Source of the DNA: Anaerobacillus sp. CMMVII | GTDB taxonomy: Bacteria > Bacillota > Bacilli > Bacillales > Anaerobacillaceae | Direction of reading: 5' to 3' | Assembly: GCF_025377685.1 (NCBI RefSeq) | Contig: NZ_JACEHK010000010.1 | Span: 186,001 to 250,000, forward strand | Length of the DNA: 64,000 bases | In this document: one piece after another, positions 31,372-40,561 of the stretch | Numbering within the stretch: position 1 is the stretch's first letter | Layout: every line of letters starts with the position of its first letter | Translations under genes and position numbers: made by a program | Notes under the pieces: model-generated | The model's database searches: none | Seen by the model: only the letters and a program-made list of their open reading frames with translations | What the model was told of the DNA's origin: nothing

Positions 31372-32442
31372 ATGTATATAGAAAAAAAAGTGACTGTGGA
31401 AGAGATCTTGTACGAAGATGATGAGATACAAATCTTAAAAACTTCTGCAGAAGCAAAGAAAGCACTTTTATATCTCTCAATAACTCCAAGGGCAAAAATA
31501 GCTGATGAGGTAAATGTTAATGTTACTTCAACCGCGCTAAACTTAGGAACTGGTGGAATGGATATCGTTACTTTTGTATATGGGGCTACCCCGAAGGAAG
31601 AATTGTTTCCACAAGGGCATATCATGAAAGCTCGTTATCTTCCTAATCAGCAAACGGTCCTTGCAGTAGAGGCTCAAGAAAGTACATATCATCATCTATT
31701 TAAGCGACCGTTTAGCCTAAAGGGGAAAAAAATCTTAATCGGTGAGCTTCATAGTATGATACCAGTTTGTTTTTGGGGAATGGATTTTCTAAAGAATGAT
31801 GGCAAAATGGTAGTTATCATTAGTGATGAGGCGAGTATTCCGTTAACTTTTAGCCATCATATCAGAACTCTAAAAAGTGATGATCGGTTTGTTACAATTA
31901 CAATCGGTCAGGCTTTCGGAGGTACATATGAAGCTGTAAATCTCCATACGGGATTACAGTTTGCCACGGAAGTTCTAAAGGGTGATGTTATCTTAGTGAC
32001 CCTAGGTCCAGGTGTTGTAGGAACCAATACGCTTTATGGGTTTAGCGGGATTGAACAAGCTAATTGGGCAAATACAATTGGTAGTTTAGGTGGTGTACCG
32101 GTTTGGATCCCACGAATATCTGAAAAAGATGGTCGGGAACGACATCTTGGTATTAGCCATCATACATTAACACCTTTGAAAAGATTTACATATGTTAGTA
32201 GCGTTTTACCTATTCCAGCTGTAAAAAAGGCTATGAGAGAAAGAATTGAAAAGCAACTAGCTGATCTCCCTCAATTACATCAATCCTATTGGGTGGAATT
32301 TGAGACTCTTGAAAAAGTGATTAGCCATTGCAATACCTCGAGCCCATTTCCGATCAAAACGATGGGTAGGCGATATGAGGATGACCCGATTTTTTTCCTT
32401 GGTGTCGCTGCAGCTTTATACTGGGTTATAGATCATCCTTGA
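31372..32442 (+). CDS. DUF3866 family protein
   Basis: A 356-residue protein of the DUF3866 family, conserved in spore-forming Firmicutes but uncharacterised. N-terminal beta-rich segments (LYLSITPRAKIADEVNVN, GTGGMDIVTFV) are followed by a Rossmann-like region (VILVTLGPGVVGTNTLYGF, HHTLTPLKRFTYVSSV). No signal peptide or membrane helix. Start supported by AAAGAGGAG upstream of the ATG. Located between the aldo/keto reductase and nudF. Confidence 0.8.
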   Translation: MYIEKKVTVEEILYEDDEIQILKTSAEAKKALLYLSITPRAKIADEVNVNVTSTALNLGTGGMDIVTFVYGATPKEELFPQGHIMKARYLPNQQTVLAVEAQESTYHHLFKRPFSLKGKKILIGELHSMIPVCFWGMDFLKNDGKMVVIISDEASIPLTFSHHIRTLKSDDRFVTITIGQAFGGTYEAVNLHTGLQFATEVLKGDVILVTLGPGVVGTNTLYGFSGIEQANWANTIGSLGGVPVWIPRISEKDGRERHLGISHHTLTPLKRFTYVSSVLPIPAVKKAMRERIEKQLADLPQLHQSYWVEFETLEKVISHCNTSSPFPIKTMGRRYEDDPIFFLGVAAALYWVIDHP

Positions 32443-32445
32443 AAT

Positions 32446-32583
32446 TTATTTATTTGATCTTCCTTGGCTATTAATCCATTCTTGAACAGTAGTATATTCT
32501 TTCATATATTTCTTTAACATATATTTTATCTGCCAAGCTTTACCTACTAATGTGACTTTTTGTTCTTGAACATATATTTTCAT
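32446..32583 (-). CDS. mciZ: MciZ, mother-cell inhibitor of FtsZ
   Basis: A 45-codon gene with AAGGGAG 8-10 nt before the ATG. The product begins MKIYVQEQKVTLVGKAWQIK and ends EWINSQGRSNK. It matches B. subtilis MciZ (40 residues) in the MK start, the LVGKAW block, a K-rich helix and the terminal WI. MciZ caps FtsZ protofilaments in the sporulating mother cell and blocks Z-ring assembly. Its position next to the yqkF-type gene and nudF agrees. A CATACAGT string upstream (minus strand, about 32634-32641) resembles a sigma-E -10 element; the -35 is unclear. Confidence 0.85.
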   Translation of the reverse strand: MKIYVQEQKVTLVGKAWQIKYMLKKYMKEYTTVQEWINSQGRSNK

Positions 32584-32683
32584 ATAATCTACTCCCTTCC
32601 ATCCGCTTGTCCAATTTTGGTGGAAAGCTATGGTAAACTGTATGAAGTAGTTTTGTTTTTTAGAATAGTTGATACAAAAATAT

Positions 32684-32849
32684 AAGGCTATTCTCGTAAA
32701 CAGTGTTGCTTTTAACCTAAAATAATTGGGGAAATTCCTTGGATGAAGATATTACCTAATAAATTGAGTAAGAAAAGAGCACTACTTACTAAATAAGTAG
32801 TGAAATCTTAGTATGTACTTAAGCAACAAACTTTGCGAAAACAACTATT
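32684..32849. repeat. MITE-like repeat, copy C
   Basis: GGCTATTCTCGTAAACAGTG at the left and AAGCAACAAACTTTGCGAAA/ACAACTATT at the right. The interior is in the opposite orientation to copy A (AAATTGAGTAAGAAAAGAGC, ACTAAATAAGTAGTG). Confidence 0.75.
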
Positions 32850-33064
32850 AGAAAAGATACCCCGAGACCTTAATGTTTAAGGTTTATATGTAATTGAAAA
32901 ATGATTGTTGCTATTAGCTTTTAGGTCGTAACCAAGCGAATTCTTCACGCTTTGCGTGAAGATTTTGAGAATAAATAAGCCATTGGGACAATAAATTTGT
33001 CCCAAAAAAGCTTATTTATTCTCAAAAGACGATCTAAAAGCAACAAATTTTACGAGAATAGCCA
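32850..33064. repeat. MITE-like repeat, copy D, with branched palindromic module
   Basis: The module 32917-33041 starts GCTTTTAGGTCGT and ends ACGATCTAAAAGC. Inside are TTCACGC-TTTGCGTGAA and a long stem AATCTT/TTTTGAGAATAAATAAGC paired with GCTTATTTATTCTCAAAA around TGGGACAA...TTGTCCCA. The right end AACAAATTTTACGAGAATAGCC is the family terminal repeat. The copy lies just upstream of nudF. Confidence 0.75.
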
Positions 33065-33126
33065 TTGAAAACAACATTCTATGCAAAAACAGCCAAATAT
33101 AAAAAGCGAACAAAGGAGAGAGAATA

Positions 33127-33670
33127 ATGAACAATGAATTTTATGAAAAACATTGGCAACGCAATCTATTTTTAAGGGTAAGGTTATAGAGTTGGTTGTC
33201 AAAGATGTTGAGCTTCCTGATGGTAAAACGAGTAAAAGGGAAATTGTCCATCATCCAGGTGCTGTAGCAGTCATTGCAGTAACAAAGGAAACAAAGTATT
33301 GTTAGTGAAACAGTTTCGTAAACCATTAGAAAAGACAATTGTTGAAATACCAGCAGGGAAACTTGAAAAAGATGAGGATCCATTAGCGTGCGCAAAGCGA
33401 GAACTAGAAGAGGAAACTGGTTATAGAGCCATTGACATGAAGCTTCTAACTTCTTTTTACACATCGCCTGGATTTGCTAATGAGCTAGTATATGTTTACT
33501 TTACAGATATGATTGAAGTTGGCGAAGTTAATCGGGACGAAGATGAATTTTTGGATGTAATGGAGCTCTCTATACAAGAAGCAGACCAGTTAATTGAGCA
33601 ACAGATTATTCATGATGCAAAAACAATTTATGCAATCCAATTCTTAAAACTTAAAGGTGGCTTAGTTTAA
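33127..33670 (+). CDS. nudF: ADP-ribose pyrophosphatase (Nudix; two frameshifts)
   Basis: Nudix hydrolase splitting ADP-ribose, about 181 residues when joined. The Nudix box GX5EX7REXXEEXG is intact (GKLEKDEDPL through RELEEETGY). An upstream segment in another frame reads LATQSIFKGKVIELVVKDVE, typical of NudF. One A is missing after GAAAAA near 33150 and one after AAGGAAA near 33292. Restoring both yields a continuous protein from ATG 33127, which has GGAGAGA upstream. The next gene starts 1 nt after its stop. Confidence 0.85.
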
Positions 33671-33671
33671 G

Positions 33672-34844
33672 TTGAAATCATACTTTGTAGATTTACATAT
33701 TCATTTAGGAGCAACCGCAACAGGAAAACCAGTGAAAATAACTGCCTCTAAATCAATGACGCTAGAAAATGTCCTAAATGTAGCAGCAGATCAAAAAGGT
33801 TTAGGATTAATTGGGATTATAGATTGTCATGTACCAGAAGTTTTACAGCAACTAAACCAACTTCTTGTTGCTGGTGATATCTATGAAAGAGAAGAGGGTG
33901 GACTTTGTTATAAAGAAAAAATCACCTTAATTTTAGGATCAGAATTAGAAGTATATGATAGCCGAAGCAAAGGTCCGATCCATGTTCTCGCTTTTTTTCC
34001 ATATCTAAATTCAATGGAACGCTTTTCATTATGGCTAACCGAAAGAGTCACAAATGTTAACTTAAGTACCCAGAGAATTTATGAGGATGGTGTGGTCCTT
34101 CAAGAACAAGTGAAACAGCAAGGGGGATTATTCATTCCTGCCCATGTTTTCACCCCGTTTAAAAGTCTCTACGGTAAAGGGGTAGAACATAGCATAGAAG
34201 AAGTTTTTGACTCAAGGATGATTGATGGAATAGAGTTAGGTCTTAGTTCAGATACAACGATGGCAAACCAAGTCATAGAGTTACAGAACTATACATTTTT
34301 AACGAATTCAGATGCTCACTCATTAGGAAATATAGCACGTGAATATCAAAAAATAAAAATGAAACAACCAAGCTTTTACGAATTAGTAAAAGCATTAAAG
34401 GGTGAAGCTGGTCGTGAGATTGAGAGTAATTTTGGTTTAAACCCTTTGCTTGGTAAATATTATCAGACGACATGCGAACGGTGTTTTGAGCCAGTTACGG
34501 AGGGGGAATTCCAAGCGTGCCAAAATTGTGGTCATGGTCAATTTACAAAAGGGGTAGCGGTAAGAATTAAGGAACTAGCTAACCAAGGAAACGCTATACC
34601 AAAAAGAAAACGTCCACCATATATCCATCAAATTCCATTACAATTTATACCTACATTAGGTCCAAAAACATTAGAAAAACTTAGACAGCATTTTGAACAT
34701 GAAATGAATATTATCCATAATGCCACAAAAGAGCAGCTAGAGATGGTTGTTTCAAAGAAGATAGCTGATTATATTCTTAAAGCAAGAGCTGGGGAACTAA
34801 CGTTCAAAACTGGTGGTGGTGGGAAGTATGGAAAGGTAAAGTAA
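33672..34844 (+). CDS. Endonuclease Q-like PHP-domain protein (TIGR00375)
   Basis: A 390-residue protein of the TIGR00375/EndoQ family. The N-terminal PHP domain shows the metal-binding DLHIHLGA, then IDCHVPE, a mid ELE motif, PAHVF and NSDAHS. A zinc ribbon follows (CERC...CQNCG at about 271-290), with a helix-hairpin-helix tail (IPTLGPKTLEKL). EndoQ cleaves DNA 5' of deaminated bases and is documented in archaea and Bacillus pumilus; extension to this protein is inference. TTG start, with AAAGGTGG 12-19 nt upstream inside nudF. Confidence 0.85.
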   Translation: MKSYFVDLHIHLGATATGKPVKITASKSMTLENVLNVAADQKGLGLIGIIDCHVPEVLQQLNQLLVAGDIYEREEGGLCYKEKITLILGSELEVYDSRSKGPIHVLAFFPYLNSMERFSLWLTERVTNVNLSTQRIYEDGVVLQEQVKQQGGLFIPAHVFTPFKSLYGKGVEHSIEEVFDSRMIDGIELGLSSDTTMANQVIELQNYTFLTNSDAHSLGNIAREYQKIKMKQPSFYELVKALKGEAGREIESNFGLNPLLGKYYQTTCERCFEPVTEGEFQACQNCGHGQFTKGVAVRIKELANQGNAIPKRKRPPYIHQIPLQFIPTLGPKTLEKLRQHFEHEMNIIHNATKEQLEMVVSKKIADYILKARAGELTFKTGGGGKYGKVK

Positions 34845-34852
34845 TGTAGGCT

Positions 34853-34899
34853 AAAAAAAGGGACTCTCGGAAGAAAAAATTCCAAGAGTCCCTTTTTTA
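34853..34899 (+). terminator. Terminator after the EndoQ-like gene
   Basis: AAAAAAGGGACTCTCGGA, short loop, TCCAAGAGTCCCTTTTTT. Confidence 0.9.
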
Positions 34900-34976
34900 C
34901 TTAGCTCCCGGATCTAAGCTAGGAAAGTATTGGATACGACACAAAATAATAATCTTTTAGAAAACTGTTAACATCA

Positions 34977-35174
34977 AGGCTCTTTTCGTAACGCTCTTTT
35001 CTAAAAGATTTTTGCTATTAGCTTTTAGGTCGTAACCAAGCGAATGCTTGGTTCTTCACGCTTTGCGTGAAGCTTTTGAGAATAAATAAGCCATTGGGAC
35101 AAATAAATTTGTCCCAAAAAGCTTATTTATTCTCAAAAGACGACCTAAAAGCCACAAGTTTACGAAAACAGCCA
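34977..35174. repeat. MITE-like repeat, copy E, with branched palindromic module
   Basis: Left end AAGGCTCTTTTCGTAACGCT, right end ACAAGTTTACGAAAACAGCC. The module at 35021-35152 (GCTTTTAGGTCGT...ACGACCTAAAAGC) contains CCAAGCGAATGCTTGG, TTCACGCTTTGCGTGAA and the long TTTTGAGAATAAATAAGC stem. That gives a closing stem plus three arms. It is the best-preserved copy. Confidence 0.8.
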
Positions 35175-35331
35175 TTCGTAAACTTTGTGGTTTTATGGAC
35201 AATAATTCAATAAATACTCCATGTTTCTGCTTTTAAACCTTCTAAATATGAGAAAAGATGCCCCGAAACCTTGATATATTCTTGTCATTACTAGCTATTT
35301 TAAAAGCAACAATCTTAGAGAAAACAGCTAA
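35170..35331. repeat. MITE-like repeat, copy E2
   Basis: Starts CAGCCATTCGTAAACTTTGT, overlapping the end of copy E. It carries AAGATGCCCCGAAACCTTGA and ends AAAGCAACAATCTTAGAGAA/AACAGC. It is a different interior type, shared with copies F, J and L. Confidence 0.7.
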
Positions 35332-35425
35332 CACAAAAAACCTTTTCTATTAATTTGTCATAGAATTCAAATCTTTTATAGAGTGAAGTAGAAAGAACTT
35401 AATTAGATTATTGAGGAGGAGAACG

Positions 35426-36068
35426 ATGAGGAGGAAGGCAAACGGAGTTGGGCAAATGGTTGCTTATCATATAGAAGAAAATCGTTCAATTTATATCTTT
35501 ACAATTGTTTTATTTTTAATGGGAATTATTTTTGGAGCAATAATTGTAAATAGTTTAAGCCTAAATCAAAGACATGACTTACATATATATTTAAGCCAGT
35601 TTTTTGGACAAGTAGCAGAAGGGCAACTAGCAGACTCAGCAGCTATGTTCTCACAAAGTTTTGCTCACTATTTGAAATACATCGGCTTAATGTGGGTGCT
35701 CGGACTTTCAATTATCGGATTACCGATCAGTTTGATATTATTATTTATTAAAGGTGTAGTAGTAGGTTTTACGGTCGGCTTTTAGTAATCAATTGGGGAT
35801 GAACGGTTTTCTTTTAGCGTTCGCATCGGTGATGCCTCAAAACTTTATACTGGTTCCAGCTTTTATTGTCATTGCAACTGCCTCTGTTTCGTTTTCACTA
35901 AAAATGATCCGTCATCAATTTATCAAAAGAAGTCACGAACCGATTTTTCAGCAGTTTTTACGATATTCTGCCTTAGTTCTTTGCGTTGGGGCAATTTTAG
36001 CTGTCGCATCAGCTTTTGAAGCTTATATATCTCCAAACTTACTGAGAATGGTGGTAAACTGGATGTGA
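35426..36068 (+). CDS. spoIIM: Stage II sporulation protein M (two frameshifts)
   Basis: Membrane protein of about 214 residues when joined. With SpoIID and SpoIIP it forms the peptidoglycan-remodelling engulfment complex. Hydrophobic helices lie at about 28-50, 85-120 and in the downstream frame. The frame is lost at GGCTTTTAGTAATCAATTGG; two added bases (one T, one A) give GFLVNQLGMNGFLLAFASVMPQ, a signature SpoIIM segment. AGGAGGAG precedes ATG 35426. The position before fur matches B. subtilis. Confidence 0.87.
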
Positions 36069-36072
36069 TATA

Positions 36073-36087
36073 TTGTAATCATTATAA
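36073..36087. promoter_or_regulatory. PerR-like box 1 upstream of fur
   Basis: TTGTAATCATTATAA matches the 7-1-7 PerR consensus TTATAATNATTATAA at 13 of 14 defined positions. Confidence 0.6.
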
Positions 36088-36112
36088 AAAGGTATTTATT
36101 TTAAACTATTTT

Positions 36113-36127
36113 TTATAATGATTTTAA
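36113..36127. promoter_or_regulatory. PerR-like box 2 upstream of fur
   Basis: TTATAATGATTTTAA matches the same consensus at 13 of 14 positions. It ends 1 nt before the -35 of the fur promoter. Confidence 0.65.
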
Positions 36128-36128
36128 T

Positions 36129-36157
36129 TTGACCCCTTTTCGATTATTGAGTATAAT
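36129..36157 (+). promoter_or_regulatory. Sigma-A promoter of fur
   Basis: TTGACC (36129-36134), 17-nt spacer, TATAAT (36152-36157), 38 nt before the fur ATG. Confidence 0.85.
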
Positions 36158-36195
36158 TGATCTAGGTAATCGGCTTTTCGGGAGGGGCACAGAGT

Positions 36196-36645
36196 ATGGA
36201 AAAAAGAATAGAGCGTATCAAAAAACAGTTGCATTCTCAAAGCTACAAGCTTACTCCGCAACGAGAGGCGACAGTTCGAGTGCTATTAGAGCACGAGGAA
36301 GATCATTTAAGCGCTGAAGATGTTTATCTCTTAGTAAAAGAGAAATCTCCAGAAATTGGTTTAGCTACAGTATATCGTACACTAGAATTACTTAGTGAGT
36401 TAAAGGTTGTAGATAAAATAAACTTTGGTGACGGTGTTTCTCGGTATGATTTACGTCAAGAAGGTGCAGCTCATTTTCACCACCATTTAGTTTGTATTGA
36501 ATGTGGTGCAGTAGATGAAATTCAAGAGGACTTATTAGGGGATGTTGAAAAAATCGTTGAAGAAAATTGGAATTTTCAAGTAAAAGATCATCGTCTAACC
36601 TTTCACGGAATTTGTAGTCGGTGTCAAGAGAATAAACCAGAGTAA
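36196..36645 (+). CDS. fur: Ferric uptake regulator Fur
   Basis: A 149-residue Fe-dependent repressor. The winged-helix DNA-binding domain is at about 15-85 (LTPQREATVRVLL; ATVYRTLELL). A metal-binding and dimerisation domain follows, with HFHHHLVC, CIECG and CSRCQ giving two CxxC zinc sites. GGGAGGGG precedes the ATG. Two PerR-like boxes lie in the promoter region, consistent with the known peroxide-stress control of fur in B. subtilis. PerR and Zur are paralogues, but the neighbourhood (spoIIM-fur-yqzK-xerD) fixes it as Fur. Confidence 0.95.
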   Translation: MEKRIERIKKQLHSQSYKLTPQREATVRVLLEHEEDHLSAEDVYLLVKEKSPEIGLATVYRTLELLSELKVVDKINFGDGVSRYDLRQEGAAHFHHHLVCIECGAVDEIQEDLLGDVEKIVEENWNFQVKDHRLTFHGICSRCQENKPE

Positions 36646-36674
36646 CCTTCCGAATTTTGGAAGGTTTTTTATTT
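36646..36674 (+). terminator. Terminator of fur
   Basis: CCTTCC-GAATTTT-GGAAGG followed by TTTTTTATTT. Confidence 0.85.
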
Positions 36675-36811
36675 AGGTTGTTTTCTCATTTAAATAGCTA
36701 GTTATGACAAGATATATCAAGGTCTCGGGGGCATCTTTTCTGAGATTCGAAGGTTGTTAACGCAGAAACATGAATTCCCATAAAGCCACAATGTTTTACG
36801 AAAAGAGCCTT
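36675..36811. repeat. MITE-like repeat, copy F
   Basis: AGGTTGTTTTCTCATTTAAA, then TATATCAAGGTCTCGGGGGC and the right end AATGTTTTACGAAAAGAGCC. Confidence 0.65.
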
Positions 36812-36938
36812 TATTTAAGGTTTGTAAACACAAGACAAAATTACATTTTTTATTTTATCTCTTAAATAAAGGTATAGAGCCTCTCGTTTTTGGCATATCT
36901 TGTACTAAAGATATTTTTAGCACTTAGGAGGGCTACCA

Positions 36939-37172
36939 ATGATAAGAGATTTTTTTACAGTTGCCTGGGATACAATTCGAGTGTTTCTCTTATTTATGGG
37001 GTGCACGGTATTGTTTTATTATGGTATTCTATGGGTAAGTCAAGAATATGAGAGTTATCATCGTTATGATGAACCAAAAGGTAGAGCGGTTAAAGTTGTG
37101 CAAATGAACGAACCGGTTGATAGAAACGGTTTCTTAGATCGACTAATGTTTTTCTACCATTTTGGTGAATGA
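36939..37172 (+). CDS. yqzK: YqzK-like DUF4227 membrane protein
   Basis: A 77-residue protein with one strong membrane helix (about 14-34) and a charged C-terminal tail ending RLMFFYHFGE. It matches the DUF4227/YqzK family, found between fur and xerD in Bacillus. AGGAGGG precedes the ATG. Function unknown. Confidence 0.8.
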   Translation: MIRDFFTVAWDTIRVFLLFMGCTVLFYYGILWVSQEYESYHRYDEPKGRAVKVVQMNEPVDRNGFLDRLMFFYHFGE

Positions 37173-37447
37173 TATTTAAAAAACATAAATTCATTTTCTT
37201 GTAACTATTCTAAATGCCAGATTGAAAGACGAGGTTTTACTTTCTTTAGATATGTTCCCAATTATCTAAGCGACGGGGGATCTTTGCTAAGGGTGTAATC
37301 AGAAAAAATGGAACGTTTATTGAATTATTGTCCATAGATCTACAATGTCTACGAATTATTATTGTAGAGTTAAAGGAGAGAACGCTTCAGTCCTTGGAAT
37401 ACATTAATTACACTTGAAAACAAGAAGCCTGGGGAAAAGGAGTTACG

Positions 37448-38338
37448 ATGAAAAACCAAATAGAGGATTTTCTTCATTTTATTATTGTTGAAAAGGGTTT
37501 AGCAGCGAATACAATTGAATCTTATCGAAGAGATCTTACAAAATACACTCAATACTTACTAAATGTCGAGCAAATGACCTCGATTAATGATGTAAGTCGT
37601 ATTATTATTATGAACTACCTATTCTTCTTAAAAGAACAAGGGAGAGCGTCAACTACAATTGCTAGAACGATAGCATCGATACGTTCCTTTCATCAATTTT
37701 TGTTACGAGAGCATGTAACAACAAGTGATCCTTCAATTCATATTGAAACGCCTAAACGCGAACGAAAATTGCCAAAAGTATTATCGTCAGCAGAAGTAGA
37801 GGCTCTCTTATCATCATCAAATTCAACATCACCATTTGATGATCGAAATAAAGCAATGCTAGAGTTGCTTTATGCGACAGGAATGCGTGTTTCTGAACTT
37901 TGTTCATTAAGGCTTTCAGACCTTCATTTAACAATGGGTTTTATTCGTTGCGTTGGCAAAGGTAATAAGGAAAGAATAATTCCCATAGGAAAGCTAGCAA
38001 CAGAAGCTCTAAACAAATACTTGAAATCTTCTAGACCAAGTATACTGAAAAATAAGCAACATGACTTTGTGTTTGTGAACCATCATGGAGAGTGTTTATC
38101 TAGGCAAGGTTTTTGGAAGATCTTAAAAAAAGTTAGTAAAGAAGCAAACATTAGTAAGGAACTCACACCACATACTCTACGTCATTCTTTTGCAACTCAT
38201 TTGTTAGAAAATGGTGCTGATCTTCGTGCCGTTCAAGAGATGTTAGGCCACGCCGATATATCAACGACTCAAATCTACACTCATGTAACAAAAATGCGGT
38301 TAAAAGATGTGTACGCCAGTTTTCATCCACGAGCTTAG
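37448..38338 (+). CDS. xerD: Tyrosine recombinase XerD
   Basis: A 296-residue site-specific recombinase that resolves chromosome dimers at dif together with XerC (CodV). Catalytic residues visible: Arg147 (TGMRVSEL), Lys171 (VGKGNKER), His242 and Arg245 ([10 protein letters not shown]), His268 (LGHADI), Tyr277 (TQIYTHV). The N-terminal SAM-like core-binding domain is at 1-90. AAAGGAG precedes the ATG. It sits between yqzK and deoB, as in B. subtilis. Confidence 0.96.
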   Translation: MKNQIEDFLHFIIVEKGLAANTIESYRRDLTKYTQYLLNVEQMTSINDVSRIIIMNYLFFLKEQGRASTTIARTIASIRSFHQFLLREHVTTSDPSIHIETPKRERKLPKVLSSAEVEALLSSSNSTSPFDDRNKAMLELLYATGMRVSELCSLRLSDLHLTMGFIRCVGKGNKERIIPIGKLATEALNKYLKSSRPSILKNKQHDFVFVNHHGECLSRQGFWKILKKVSKEANISKELTPHTLRHSFATHLLENGADLRAVQEMLGHADISTTQIYTHVTKMRLKDVYASFHPRA

Positions 38339-38545
38339 TTAGTAGATAATATCGAAAAAGGTTTTTTTGAAGCAACCTTTAAAATAATTATCTACTTCAA
38401 CATAAAATATGTTGTCAGACTTCTGACCTCTATATATAATGATTATGATACTATTCATTAAATTAATTTAATACATAATCGGGAATAGTATAAAAATAAT
38501 AGAGATTCTTCGTATCAAAGTATGTTTTTAGGAAGGATGTTTTTA

Positions 38546-39742
38546 ATGAACAATTTTTCTTACAAAAGGATTTTCCTTGTTGTAATGGACTCTGTAGGTA
38601 TAGGTGAGGCACCAGATGCTGAGCTTTTTGGTGATGTTGGATCTAATACTTTAGGACATATTGCTGAAAAAATGAATGGTTTACATATGCCGAGGATGGC
38701 AAAGTTAGGCTTAAGTAATATTGAAGAAATACAAGGAATTGAAAAAGTGGAAACACCACTAGCTCACTTTGGAAAGATGGCAGAAGCGTCTAATGGGAAA
38801 GATACGATGACTGGGCATTGGGAAATCATGGGCCTTTTCATTGATACACCATTTAGGACTTTTCCAAATGGGTTTCCAAAGGAACTGCTTGATGAAATTG
38901 AAAGAAGAACAGGAAGAAAGATTATTGGGAATGTACCTGCTTCAGGAACTGAGATCCTAGATATGCTTGGACAGGAACATGTGGAAACAGGAGCAATAAT
39001 TGTATATACTTCTGCGGATTCTGTACTCCAAATAGCAGCCCATGAAGATGTTGTTCCTCTTGATGAATTATACAACATATGCAAAGTCGCTAGAGAACTA
39101 ACGTTAGATGAAAAATACATGGTTGGAAGGATAATAGCTCGTCCATTTATAGGACAACAAGGTGCATGGCAACGGACACCGAATCGCCATGATTATGCAT
39201 TGAAGCCTTTTGGACGAACAGTTATGAATGAACTTGAGGATAAAGGTTTTGACTCAATTGCTATTGGAAAAATCTCAGATATTTATGATGGTGAGGGTAT
39301 TACCCAATCATTAAGAACAATTTCAAATATGGATGGGATGGATAAATTAGTTCAGACATTGGATATGGATTTCACCGGGTTAAGTTTCTTAAATTTAGTT
39401 GATTTTGACGCACTTTATGGACATCGTCGGGATCCGATTGGTTATGGGAAAGCATTAGAGGAGTATGACGCTCGACTGCCTGAAGTACTTGAAAAGCTCA
39501 CCGACAAAGACTTATTAATTATCACAGCAGACCACGGAAATGATCCTGTTCATCCAGGGACTGATCATACAAGAGAATATGTACCGTTGATCGTTTATGA
39601 TAAAGCTGCCAAAACAGCCTTTGATCTTGGAACAAGAAGTACTTTTGCAGATATTGGAGCTACAATTGCAGAGAACTTCAAAGTTCCTATGCCTAAATAT
39701 GGAAAAAGTTTTTTACAAGAAGTACGAAAGGGACGTGAATAA
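38546..39742 (+). CDS. deoB: Phosphopentomutase
   Basis: A 398-residue alkaline-phosphatase-superfamily mutase interconverting (deoxy)ribose 1- and 5-phosphate in nucleoside catabolism. [11 protein letters not shown] near the start and [17 protein letters not shown] near the end carry the Mn ligands. KDTMTGHWE holds the phosphorylated Thr. I set the start at ATG 38546, 9 nt after TAGGAAGG; earlier in-frame ATGs overlap that site. It is followed at 1-nt distance by punA in a nucleoside-salvage operon. Confidence 0.95.
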   Translation: MNNFSYKRIFLVVMDSVGIGEAPDAELFGDVGSNTLGHIAEKMNGLHMPRMAKLGLSNIEEIQGIEKVETPLAHFGKMAEASNGKDTMTGHWEIMGLFIDTPFRTFPNGFPKELLDEIERRTGRKIIGNVPASGTEILDMLGQEHVETGAIIVYTSADSVLQIAAHEDVVPLDELYNICKVARELTLDEKYMVGRIIARPFIGQQGAWQRTPNRHDYALKPFGRTVMNELEDKGFDSIAIGKISDIYDGEGITQSLRTISNMDGMDKLVQTLDMDFTGLSFLNLVDFDALYGHRRDPIGYGKALEEYDARLPEVLEKLTDKDLLIITADHGNDPVHPGTDHTREYVPLIVYDKAAKTAFDLGTRSTFADIGATIAENFKVPMPKYGKSFLQEVRKGRE

Positions 39743-39743
39743 G

Positions 39744-40547
39744 ATGAATAATGCGGTTAAATATTTAAGAAAAAAAGTTTCCGTAAAACCAGAGATTGGC
39801 TTAATTTTAGGGTCAGGTCTAGGGATTTTAGCAAATGAAATTGAGAATCCAATTGAAATTCCTTATGATGAAATTCCAGGTTTTCCTGTTTCGACTGTAG
39901 AGGGGCATGCAGGTCAACTTGTCATTGGTACATTAGAAGGAAAACAAGTCATTGCGATGCAAGGTAGATTTCATTACTATGAGGGCTATTCGTTGGAGAG
40001 AGTAACATTTCCTGTACGGGTGATGAAAGAGTTAGGCGTTAAAAGCGTGATCGTTACAAACGCAGCAGGAGGAATTAATGAAACATTTACTCCAGGGGAT
40101 TTGATGATTATAACTGATCATATTAATAACTTTGGTGATAATCCACTAATAGGGCCAAATGACCCTGCACAAGGAGTTCGTTTCCCTGATATGTCCACTG
40201 CTTATAGCAAAACACTTGTTAAGTTAGCAAAACAAGTAGCTATGTCATTGGATATTGTTATTAAAGAGGGTGTTTATGTTGGCAATACAGGCCCATCATA
40301 TGAGACACCTGCTGAGATAAAAATGCTTCGTACTTTAGGTGGGGATGCTGTTGGAATGTCAACTGTACCAGAAGTGATTGTTGCAAAACATAGTGGTCTA
40401 GAAGTATTAGGAATTTCTTGTATTTCAAATATGGCAGCTGGTATTTTAGATCAACCGTTAACACATGATGAAGTAATCGAAACAACAGAAATGGTAAAAG
40501 CAAACTTTTTAAGTTTTGTAAAAGAGATTGTTAAAGAAATGAATTAG
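39744..40547 (+). CDS. punA: Purine-nucleoside phosphorylase (first copy)
   Basis: A 267-residue trimeric PNP splitting guanosine and inosine with phosphate. LILGSGLG, EGHAGQLVIG (phosphate site His), MQGRFHYYEGY, TNAAGG and GMSTVPEV are intact, with a purine-site Glu in GPSYETPAE. It starts one base after the deoB stop; upstream AAGGGACG is the ribosome site. Confidence 0.95.
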   Translation: MNNAVKYLRKKVSVKPEIGLILGSGLGILANEIENPIEIPYDEIPGFPVSTVEGHAGQLVIGTLEGKQVIAMQGRFHYYEGYSLERVTFPVRVMKELGVKSVIVTNAAGGINETFTPGDLMIITDHINNFGDNPLIGPNDPAQGVRFPDMSTAYSKTLVKLAKQVAMSLDIVIKEGVYVGNTGPSYETPAEIKMLRTLGGDAVGMSTVPEVIVAKHSGLEVLGISCISNMAAGILDQPLTHDEVIETTEMVKANFLSFVKEIVKEMN

Positions 40548-40561
40548 TGGGAGTGGGAGAA

